From Bacteroidota bacterium (GTDB lineage Bacteria > Bacteroidota > Bacteroidia > B-17B0 > Aurantibacillaceae): a stretch of DNA of 9,785 bases. The stretch covers positions 1-9,785 of the forward strand of contig JANYGR010000237.1 in NCBI GenBank assembly GCA_025359355.1, written 5' to 3'. Below are positions 1-5,643 of this stretch, piece after piece; the stretch's first letter is position 1, and every line of letters begins with the position of its first letter. The notes beneath the pieces are model-generated. The model was not told where the DNA came from, made no database searches, and worked only from the letters and a program-made list of their open reading frames with translations. The translations under genes were made by a program, and so were the position numbers.

Positions 1-374
1 ACTTCTGCTTCATAAGTTACTTTACCAGTAGAATCAGTAATTTTAGCAGCTTCCTCTATTTTAATTCCTACATAATTTTTAGCTACATATTCAGTTGCAG
101 CTTTAGGTAAAGTTGCAGAAGCAATTTCTTCTTCTGTTTCCATTAATTTTCCGTCAGCAGAAAAATTAGCCGACATCTCTACTTTATTCATTTTGAATTC
201 AGCTTCAAATTCGCCATTTTTTTCTTTATCCCAAGCGTCCGCTTTAGCGCCTTTAAAATGAGTTTGGAAAGAAGTAACAACTGCTTTAGGCACTTCTGCT
301 TCTTTTACTTTTTGAGCTGATGCAGCATTCATTGATAAGACAATTACTGCTACTGTGATGATGGTTGTTTTCAT
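1..374 (-). CDS. Secreted PepSY-like domain protein, 3' end outside window
   Basis: This gene was read directly from the minus strand: ATG at 374-372, then 124 open codons to the window edge with no stop, so the C-terminus is missing. Residues 1-20 are a Sec signal peptide (basic start, hydrophobic core, AASA then Gln at the predicted cleavage). The mature part has the pattern of the periplasmic PepSY-like family (beta-lactamase-inhibitor-protein-like fold) common in Bacteroidota: VVTSFQTHFKGAKADAW, then alternating strands EFEAEFKMN, then ANFSADGKLMETEEEI, then LPKAATEYVAKNY, and finally GKVTYEAEV. Such proteins are usually about 140-150 residues, so roughly 20 are probably missing. Their molecular role is not well defined. 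It is separated from its upstream neighbour by more than 250 nt and is probably transcribed alone. Family call is fairly secure; function unknown. Confidence 0.8.
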   Translation of the reverse strand, partial: MKTTIITVAVIVLSMNAASAQKVKEAEVPKAVVTSFQTHFKGAKADAWDKEKNGEFEAEFKMNKVEMSANFSADGKLMETEEEIASATLPKAATEYVAKNYVGIKIEEAAKITDSTGKVTYEAE

Positions 375-590
375 GTTTTATAGTTTTAAGATTTATTAAT
401 ACAATGTTACAAGATAATTCTTTAGAAATTCTGTTTAGGGATTGGTTTTAAATCTCTTACACGTAAACACTTTAATGCCCTTATTTTATTAATAGATATA
501 GCGTTTCAATTTTAACACGTTGTTGTAGATTTGTATTCCAGAGCCTATTCATTACCATTGTTGCTTAAAACATATTTAGCAAATTTAAAA
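375..590. other. AT-rich intergenic region without a supported gene
   Basis: This stretch lies upstream of the PepSY-like gene and should contain its promoter. On the minus strand TAACATTG, about 25-35 nt before the ATG, matches the Bacteroidota -7 box TAnnTTTG with one mismatch, but I see no convincing TTG element at the right distance. No open reading frame with protein-like composition is visible on either strand. Confidence 0.5.
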
Positions 591-637
591 TTCCGCAGCT
601 TTGCAAAAGCAGCGGAGCCTGTGTTTGGCGTTAGCGC
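591..637. repeat. Hairpin-bearing repeat, copy A
   Basis: Bases 593-602 and 606-615 form a 10-bp stem with one mismatch around a 3-nt loop (CCGCAGCTTT / AAAGCAGCGG). Bases 600-633 are a near-identical copy (32 of 34 identical) of bases 1688-1721, in the same orientation. Both copies end in TGGCGTTA. Read on the minus strand this end gives CGCTAAC, which resembles the CACTAAC boundary of the nearby cassette-like unit. The copies are about 1.1 kb apart and lie on either side of the small membrane-protein gene. The repeat is directly visible; its identity is unknown. Confidence 0.75.
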
Positions 638-771
638 AGATGTGGTGGAGCGGAAAATGAAAATTGCGAAAAACAAGAAATAAAATACAATTCAACAAAT
701 AAAATAGAAATAAAAAACAAAAATATTTTATAAAAATAAAGTATCGAAAAAAATATATCACAAAAAAACAT
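631..771 (-). CDS. Possible small hydrophobic peptide (46 aa), doubtful
   Basis: A minus-strand ATG at 771-769 opens 46 codons ending in TAA at 633-631. The product is very hydrophobic and Phe/Ile/Leu-rich (starts MFFCDIFFSILYF), so it could form one membrane helix over roughly residues 5-33. It ends in a Ser/Pro/His tail, and its stop codon falls inside the TAAC of repeat copy A, as is common for genes in cassettes. Against it, the DNA here is an A-rich run on the plus strand, which automatically encodes Phe and Ile on the other strand. No ribosome binding site helps. I would treat it as unproven. Confidence 0.2.
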   Translation of the reverse strand: MFFCDIFFSILYFYKIFLFFISILFVELYFISCFSQFSFSAPPHLR

Positions 772-847
772 TTACACTGAGGAGCTCGAAGAGCAAAAAC
801 AATAACAAAACATTATTGAAATCCCATAACTATTTTTACTGCAATAT

Positions 848-941
848 CACCAGCCAGGTTTGTTCAACACAAGCTCAAATCGCAATTCCGCCAAAGAGGC
901 AGGCGGAACAGCGTTTGAGCCTTATATGTTAGTGGCTGGTG
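848..941. repeat. 94-bp nested palindrome, attC-like
   Basis: Three perfect stems are nested in one imperfect palindrome: CACCAGCCA (848-856) with TGGCTGGTG (933-941), GCTCAAA (873-879) with TTTGAGC (914-920), and TTCCGCC (886-892) with GGCGGAA (902-908). The unpaired stretches between stems are unequal on the two sides (16 and 12 nt, then 6 and 5 nt), the asymmetry typical of integron attC sites. Read on the minus strand, the site has CACTAAC at 934-928, then GCTCAAA, the central hairpin, TTTGAGC, and GTTGAAC at 868-862. The last fits the R' consensus GTTRRRY; the first fits only the AAC of RYYYAAC. It begins within 20 nt of the stop codon of the 180-residue gene, where an attC site would sit. 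Alternatively it is simply a bidirectional terminator or a REP-like element. Confidence 0.6.
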
Positions 942-1510
942 TTTTCTTGAAACTACGATTTAAATATCATCAAGAACTGACAAAAAATCACTATTATTAA
1001 GATGAAAATAAAATTTGTCCCCACCCATTCTTGATTTGGGCGCTCTTTTTTTAGCATAGAGTTAAGACTACTCAAATCTAGATGAACCTCGTCTTTAATT
1101 TTCAGTTCATATATAGTAAACTCATGCCCGGTCATGTTATTATTTTGTATTTCATCTTTTAAAATCGATAAATAAACACTATCTCCGATTCTTGAGTGGT
1201 TAGTAATATTATTTATGTTTAAGGGAATTAGAAAAATTCCACGATTAGAAAATGACACTTCTGGGAATTCATTTAATGAAACACTGAAATGTTGATCGTA
1301 TCTCGTAGCTGAATAGTTCGGTATCCTTTTTAATGTGCCCTGTATCTCTTTGATGTCCGCTTTAGTAAAGTCCTTAAGTTTATTTTGGTGGGTTTTCCAA
1401 TTTTGATATAATAAAAATATTAAAAGTAGGACCAATAATATCATTGCATTGAACATGACATAATTATTTTTGATCTTTTCTCTCGTTACTTTCATACACT
1501 TGCCACTAAC
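862..1510 (-). mobile_element. Putative single-gene cassette with matching ends
   Basis: The unit contains one gene (180 residues, minus strand). It begins with GTTAGTGGC at 1510-1502, 6 nt before the ATG, and GCCACTAAC follows the stop at 936-928. These nine bases are perfect reverse complements. In integron cassettes the R'' sequence of a cassette pairs with the TTRRRY bases at that same cassette's beginning, because the two meet in the excised circle, and this is what is seen here. Each end lies next to a structured palindrome (848-941 and 1501-1596). Against the call, these end sequences meet only the core AAC/GTT of the classical consensus, and no integron integrase or attI is in the window. 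Without one this would be a cluster of attC sites lacking an integrase, or a different cassette-like element. Confidence 0.35.
953..1495 (-). CDS. Small protein with two membrane segments, function unknown
   Basis: The 180-residue product has a hydrophobic segment at about residues 13-30 (FNAMILLVLLLIFLLY), a soluble region of about 125 residues, and a second membrane helix at about 160-178, ending only two residues later. Both ends therefore probably lie in the cytoplasm and the middle in the periplasm. The soluble part contains alternating strands, an IQGTL start and IGDSVYLSIL, the kind of G-D-x-V turn seen in small beta-rich modules such as DUF3592-like proteins, but I cannot assign a family. 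It starts at ATG 1495 with no purine-rich leader and ends in TAG. The gene stands alone between palindromic sites, in a cassette-like setting where genes are often orphan and strain-specific. No enzyme motif is visible. Confidence 0.75.
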   Translation of the reverse strand: MKVTREKIKNNYVMFNAMILLVLLLIFLLYQNWKTHQNKLKDFTKADIKEIQGTLKRIPNYSATRYDQHFSVSLNEFPEVSFSNRGIFLIPLNINNITNHSRIGDSVYLSILKDEIQNNNMTGHEFTIYELKIKDEVHLDLSSLNSMLKKERPNQEWVGTNFIFILIIVIFCQFLMIFKS

Positions 1511-1596
1511 TAGCTTATAGGACTAGTTTTATCATCCTTATATAGTTGATTTAGCAATATAAGGATGATTTTGTAGTCATATTGGTTCTGTTAAAT
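1501..1596. repeat. Palindromic site upstream of the small gene, attC-like
   Basis: A perfect 13-bp inverted repeat, ATCATCCTTATAT (1531-1543) and its complement (1557-1569), encloses a 13-nt loop. Around it lie GACTA (1521-1525) and TAGTC (1574-1578). A separate small pair, AACTAG (1508-1513) and CTAGTT (1523-1528), overlaps the left side. On the minus strand the site would start with ATTTAAC (1596-1590), which fits R'' RYYYAAC, and end with GTTAGTG (1510-1504) in the R' position, directly before the gene. The arms have no terminal T run, so an intrinsic terminator is less likely, although an AT-rich stem upstream of the gene might also act in the mRNA leader or as an operator. Confidence 0.55.
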
Positions 1597-1637
1597 TTAA
1601 TCTTTTCTCACAAACTATCAAAGGGTGATATTATTTC

Positions 1638-1721
1638 TCCGCACCGCTGCTTTTCCTGTTGCGAAAATTAAATATCATACAGCAACATTTGCAAAAGCAG
1701 CGGAGTCTGTGTGTGGCGTTA
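1638..1721. repeat. Hairpin-bearing repeat, copy B
   Basis: CCGCTGCTTTT (1644-1654) pairs perfectly with AAAAGCAGCGG (1693-1703). Inside it GTTGC (1658-1662) pairs with GCAAC (1682-1686). The unpaired bulges differ (3 against 6 nt) and the loop is 19 nt. The 3' half, 1688-1721, is the second copy of the 34-nt repeat at 600-633, differing at two positions. The remainder of the two hairpins differs, so they are related sites and not a simple duplication. The site lies about 40 nt beyond the stop of the SPFH gene and could also end its transcript, although no T run follows the stem. Confidence 0.7.
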
Positions 1722-1763
1722 TCTCATATACTGCGAAGCTTGACAAAACAAAACATAAAAAAA

Positions 1764-2558
1764 TTACTTATCGGCACTCATCATTACTTGAGGTGATTTT
1801 CCGTCTGTAATAATAATTTTTGAATTTGGTGAATTCACTAAGCTTTTCAACATTTCAATTTGATTATATTGTAGCAGTTTATCAGACAATGATTCAGTAA
1901 TAATGTTTTGTGATTTTTTAATTGCTTCCGCTTCAATAATTTTTCGTTCAGCTTCCTTTCTTTGTTTTTCGATCACAAAATCCATTTTTAAAACAGCTTG
2001 CTCCGCATTTACTTTATCTTGTATCGCTTGTATCATTTGATCTGGTAAATCAATGTCTTTCAATAATACAGCATCCACTACAAAGCCATATTGTTCTATA
2101 TGAGTTTTTAACTCGTCAGCAATGGCCTTTTCTACTTTGTTTCGTTCTGTGGCATATAGTTCTTTCGCAAAATAACGCGCGCTAATTTCACGAGCTGTTG
2201 CTCTAAAATTACTTAACACAATTACTTCTTCGTAATTAGTTCCAAATTTTAAATACACATCATTCGCTAATTCCGGTTTTACATGATATAATAAACTTAT
2301 TTCCGTTTTCACGCTTAATCCTTCTTTAGTAGGTAAAGGAAGTATATTAAAACATTCAACTGTTCGCACATTTATTTTTATAATTTTAGTAACGAATGGA
2401 TTATAAAACTTAACACCTTGCACTATAGGCGCACCTTTTATTTTACCTAATGTTTGTTTAATGCCTATTTGACCAGGTCTTACAATGGCACAACTATTAA
2501 AGATTAATGGAATAGCAATGATGCTTACCCCAGAAAGAATTTTTTTGAAATGTTTCAT
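1764..2558 (-). CDS. Prohibitin-like SPFH/Band 7 protein, predicted lipoprotein
   Basis: The 264-residue product is a member of the SPFH (Band 7/prohibitin) superfamily, membrane-associated scaffold proteins that form large ring or cage oligomers. The SPFH domain covers about residues 24-200, starting at RPGQIGIKQTLGKI and including VKFYNPFVTKIIKINVRT, then an acidic EEVI stretch and DAVLLKDIDLPDQ. An Ala/Glu/Lys-rich coiled coil follows at about 185-225 (EKQRKEAERKIIEAEAI). The C-terminus, SPNSKIIITDGKSPQ, is typical of bacterial prohibitin homologues. The N-terminus is unusual: a basic start and hydrophobic stretch ending FNSC (Cys23) read as a lipoprotein signal, instead of the usual uncleaved membrane anchor. 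The protein would then face the periplasm. Start at ATG 2558 gives the full signal. Length is normal for the family. No operon partner is visible. Family call is secure; cellular role is not. Confidence 0.9.
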   Translation of the reverse strand: MKHFKKILSGVSIIAIPLIFNSCAIVRPGQIGIKQTLGKIKGAPIVQGVKFYNPFVTKIIKINVRTVECFNILPLPTKEGLSVKTEISLLYHVKPELANDVYLKFGTNYEEVIVLSNFRATAREISARYFAKELYATERNKVEKAIADELKTHIEQYGFVVDAVLLKDIDLPDQMIQAIQDKVNAEQAVLKMDFVIEKQRKEAERKIIEAEAIKKSQNIITESLSDKLLQYNQIEMLKSLVNSPNSKIIITDGKSPQVMMSADK

Positions 2559-2893
2559 AACAATTAAATTTTATTTTTTTATAAAGGTGGCATAATTATA
2601 AACGAGAAAATACCTTTTCACATTATTTGGCAATCCAATTAAAATGTATGAAACAAAATAAAAAAAACAATCCCTTATTTTTTAGCTAAAAAGTAGCAAC
2701 ATATTGCATAAACCTAAAAGTTTAAATCAAAATTTTATTATTCATTTAAACAAAATATTTCTTGTTATAGAATTGCAACCAAGTTGATGTTTTTAAAATA
2801 TCCTTACAATCTATTATTTTAGAATTACACAAACTTTACACAAATCTTAAAAACTTAATTATACCGCATCCTGCTCAATTAGTAATACATAAA
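2559..2893. other. AT-rich intergenic region, probable SPFH promoter region
   Basis: I see no gene here on either strand. On the minus strand, upstream of the SPFH gene, CAAT at 2631-2634 (ATTG on the minus strand) and AGAAAATA at 2605-2612 (TATTTTCT) are 18 nt apart and weakly resemble the Bacteroidota -33/-7 promoter elements, about 45 nt before the ATG. A perfect 14-bp palindrome (TTTTTAGCTAAAAA) lies at 2679-2692. It has no loop and is short enough to be chance in such AT-rich DNA. The part nearest 2893 should carry the end of the 555-residue gene's transcript, but no stem followed by a T run is apparent. Confidence 0.5.
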
Positions 2894-4561
2894 TTAATCC
2901 ATCTTTTTATAATAACTGGCAACGCAATACCACTTTCGTTTCAATCTCACTAAAGTTAATGTATTACCATCGTTAGTATATAACTCTATTTCATAATTGT
3001 TTTTACTGTTTTCTTCCTTTTGAGGTATATCCGATACTTTCTTCAGTTGTTCTGCAATATCATTTATTCCATTTTTAATAACATCATAATTTTGCTCATT
3101 CAAAATTTTGTATACTATTGTGTCGGATGAGTTTTTTTTATATATTAATAATTCAGATAAAATTACCGAATATTGTTTGGCATTGTTACAGGCTATTATC
3201 GACTCCATTAATTCGTTTATAGTCTCTTGTTTTGGTACTAAACCAATTTCGCTTTTTTCATTAATTAAATTCGCTTTATTTTTATCTAAAAGTTCGTAGC
3301 TATCTACTATGTACTTTTTATCTGCTTTAAATAATTTATCATAAAACAAACTTCTATTACTTTGGCATAGTGAAGTGTTAGTGTTAGTATTTTCATTATT
3401 TAATTTAGATTTTGTTCGGAACCCAAGTGTTATGTAGTTAGGTAAATTGGCATTTATTTTTTGAGTTAATTCGTACACGTAAATATGCTTATCTATAGGG
3501 TGAATAACTTTAAGTAAAATGCTATTATTTCTTATTTCTATGTTATTGTGCCAATCCGTACTTGCAATTTTATAAATACATTTAGTTAAATCATTTAAAT
3601 TATAAAAAACATCAATTAACGAATCTTTCTTAAATTTAAGATGAACAAATTTATTACGAGTTATAGGGTCAGTTAGTAGTTCTTGATGTACAAGCTCCAT
3701 TTTATTAATGTTACTATCCAATACAATTTTTCGATTATATTGTAGGTTGTAGGAGCTATTATAATAAAATATACTATTGCCATCTTTATTAATAGTTAAA
3801 ATAGTATCAGTATCTAAAACATCAATTATCTCTTCACTTAATTTATTAAAGCCCTTTAACTCATTTGGTTTATTAGAGGAAAAGTATGTGTCAATAAAAT
3901 CATATTTACTTTTAACTCTAATTAGATTAGAAGCAACCTCAAAAACAATATCATTTCTAAATGAAAATGTTGCTTGGACAGTTCCCTCAAATAACGAAAA
4001 ACTAAACACTGAGTCAGATTTATTTTTTTTAGTGAAGTACTTGTACTTATGATCATAAATGGGAATTAATTTATAAGATAATTTTAGTTGAAGGGTATCA
4101 ACATTTATTTGAAGTAATGAAATGTTATTAGATGTTCTTACTAAACCATAGTTGTATACTGTTTTTGATATTTGTTTAATTTGGCAAATAAAACTTGTAC
4201 CAATACCTTTATAGTGAAATTCTTTAAGTGAAGAGTTTAACTTTGTAACTGTTCTTTCGTTATGCTTAATGTCTTTTATCTTAAATAATTCAAGCCTGTC
4301 AACAATAAAATTAGTAGCATCTTCCTTTAACGAAAACGTTTCTGATTCTAAATTATAAAAGATACTGTAATTAGCATTAATTACTTTATAATAATCAATT
4401 GATTGATTATCTAAACCATATACATAATTCAGTTTTTTCGACAAATGCGTTATGGCATGCAAATGATTATCGGGCGTATAATTAATAATTTGTTGGCAAA
4501 GCAAATAATTACTGGCGCAAAAAAATAAAAAAAAGTTTATGGTTATTTTTTTAATAGTCAT
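2894..4561 (-). CDS. Large secreted protein of unknown function
   Basis: I do not recognise this 555-residue protein. Residues 1-22 form a Sec signal peptide (TIKKITINFFLFFCASNYLLC, then Gln-Gln), so it is exported, and lack of a lipobox-like small-residue pattern makes a lipoprotein less likely. The mature protein is rich in Asn, Lys, Ile and Ser, with many alternating strand-like segments, suggesting an all-beta or mixed architecture up to about residue 390. A more helical, Asn/Lys-rich part follows (about 395-510, including QETINELMESIIACNNAKQY). A final strand pair, TLTLVRLKRKWYCVASYY, resembles the last strands of small NTF2-like or DUF4878-type domains, but this is only a visual similarity. 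It has no Por-secretion tail that I can see. It lies 52 nt after the beta-propeller gene on the same strand, so it may be the last operon member or start from its own promoter. Confidence 0.8.
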   Translation of the reverse strand: MTIKKITINFFLFFCASNYLLCQQIINYTPDNHLHAITHLSKKLNYVYGLDNQSIDYYKVINANYSIFYNLESETFSLKEDATNFIVDRLELFKIKDIKHNERTVTKLNSSLKEFHYKGIGTSFICQIKQISKTVYNYGLVRTSNNISLLQINVDTLQLKLSYKLIPIYDHKYKYFTKKNKSDSVFSFSLFEGTVQATFSFRNDIVFEVASNLIRVKSKYDFIDTYFSSNKPNELKGFNKLSEEIIDVLDTDTILTINKDGNSIFYYNSSYNLQYNRKIVLDSNINKMELVHQELLTDPITRNKFVHLKFKKDSLIDVFYNLNDLTKCIYKIASTDWHNNIEIRNNSILLKVIHPIDKHIYVYELTQKINANLPNYITLGFRTKSKLNNENTNTNTSLCQSNRSLFYDKLFKADKKYIVDSYELLDKNKANLINEKSEIGLVPKQETINELMESIIACNNAKQYSVILSELLIYKKNSSDTIVYKILNEQNYDVIKNGINDIAEQLKKVSDIPQKEENSKNNYEIELYTNDGNTLTLVRLKRKWYCVASYYKKMD

Positions 4562-4571
4562 ATCAATAATT

Positions 4572-4579
4572 CAAATATA
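4572..4579 (-). promoter_or_regulatory. Possible -7 box before the 555-residue gene
   Basis: On the minus strand this is TATATTTG, a perfect match to the Bacteroidota -7 element TAnnTTTG. The matching -33 TTTG is poor: 19-21 nt upstream only TTTAA is present. Transcription would begin only a few bases before the ATG at 4561, giving an almost leaderless mRNA. In DNA this AT-rich, such a match can arise by chance. Confidence 0.3.
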
Positions 4580-4613
4580 ATAATTTAAAATTACTGCTTT
4601 AAAGAAAGTATAA

Positions 4614-5636
4614 TTATTCCACTACTAATATTACAAACGAATTGGGTTTAATTGATGAACGAGGATGTGGGTTTTCAGCCGTAACAGCGGGAGTTTCGCC
4701 ATACTCAGCTGTTGGTAAAAATAATTGATTCGTAGCCTTATCTAACGTAATTGTTCTAGCGCCCTTCTGAGTATTGAGCGTTTCAATGACGCTGTATTTA
4801 GTTGCGTTTTCTTGTTTGATAACGGTTAGCGTACCGTCTCCATTTGAAGCAACTATATGTTTTTTTGTTTCATTAAAAATAACACCATCGCAACCATCTC
4901 CAATAGGGACTGTAGTTATTACTTTCCCGTCTTCTAAATTTGATACGACCATCATTTTATTACCGCAAACAGCAAATAAGAGATGATTTTTAATGTCAAT
5001 CGCAAGTCCTGTTGGTTCCTCACCTGGAGCAATCGACCAATTTTTTTCTACTTTTAAAGTTGTAGCATTTATACAGGTAATACTATTTTTATCTTCAATG
5101 TTTACATATATTTTTCCTTTGCCATCTGTTACTGAAAATTCAGGCTTGCCTTCCAATTTTATTGTTTCAATAACGTTATTGGTTTTAGCATCAATCACTG
5201 TGGCATTATCTGTTTTTCCATTATACACAAATACACGATGCGAAAATTCGTCATATAATATAGCGTCAGGATTTACGCCCGTAATTTTTGTTTTAGTAAT
5301 TACTTCTAACGTTTTAAGATCGAATATTGTTACTGATGTATCTTTTCCATTACTGATAAAGCCTTTGTTTAAATCATTAGCAATGGCAATACCATGCACG
5401 CCTTTTGTGTCTTGTATCGTGTTTAGTAATACACCTTTTTTTATGTCAACAACCTGTGTTACGTTACCATGAGAAACAAATAAACGTTGCGATAGTTCAT
5501 CAACTATTAAATAATCCCAACCTTTGTCTCCACCTGTGTTTATTTTTTTTGTTATTTTATATTCACGTGTTGCTACTTGTGCGTTAAAACTAGTTATCGC
5601 AATAATTAATGCCAATGTAAAATTAAATTTTTTCAT
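4614..5636 (-). CDS. Secreted YncE/YVTN-type beta-propeller protein
   Basis: The 340-residue product starts with a signal peptide (KKFNFTLALIIAITSFNA, then Gln at about residue 20), so it acts in the periplasm or outside. The rest is a series of about seven repeats of roughly 40-45 residues, each with a strand set around a pattern like RLFVSHG..TQVVDIKKG, GFISNGKDTSVTIFDLKT, RVFVYNGKTDNATVIDAKT and KIYVNIEDKNSITCINATT. These are the blades of a YncE/YVTN (cytochrome D1-like) propeller. No haem or catalytic motif is visible. Such propellers mostly bind partners or small ligands. The gene begins 7 nt after the RND pump gene and so is almost certainly translated from the same mRNA. This suggests it serves the efflux system, perhaps by substrate capture or sensing, but that is inference. 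Fold is secure. Confidence 0.88.
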   Translation of the reverse strand: MKKFNFTLALIIAITSFNAQVATREYKITKKINTGGDKGWDYLIVDELSQRLFVSHGNVTQVVDIKKGVLLNTIQDTKGVHGIAIANDLNKGFISNGKDTSVTIFDLKTLEVITKTKITGVNPDAILYDEFSHRVFVYNGKTDNATVIDAKTNNVIETIKLEGKPEFSVTDGKGKIYVNIEDKNSITCINATTLKVEKNWSIAPGEEPTGLAIDIKNHLLFAVCGNKMMVVSNLEDGKVITTVPIGDGCDGVIFNETKKHIVASNGDGTLTVIKQENATKYSVIETLNTQKGARTITLDKATNQLFLPTAEYGETPAVTAENPHPRSSIKPNSFVILVVE

Positions 5637-5643
5637 GTTGATG

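Noticed and set aside
591..617. Hairpin of repeat copy A as an intrinsic terminator
   Set aside because: The stem is strong but is followed by no T run on the plus strand. On the minus strand it is followed by TTTTAAATTT, but there is no convincing upstream gene to terminate.
928..1510. GTTAGTGGC/GCCACTAAC as terminal inverted repeats of an insertion sequence or MITE
   Set aside because: No transposase is encoded, I see no target-site duplication outside the ends, and the enclosed gene is a membrane protein. A cassette explains the complementary ends and palindromic sites better.
1625..1810. Plus-strand open frame of 61 codons across repeat copy B and the end of the SPFH gene
   Set aside because: It is built mostly from the palindromic repeat and the complement of a real gene's last codons; composition is not protein-like and no promoter or start context supports it.
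3777..4052. Plus-strand frame of 91 codons opposite the 555-residue gene
   Set aside because: Antisense to a gene with a clear signal peptide and continuous frame; low stop density comes from AT-rich codon use on the other strand.
4993..5472. Plus-strand open frame of 159 codons opposite the beta-propeller gene
   Set aside because: It is the complement of a well-supported gene. Its hydrophobic, Ser/Ile/Val-rich translation is a product of the antisense codons.
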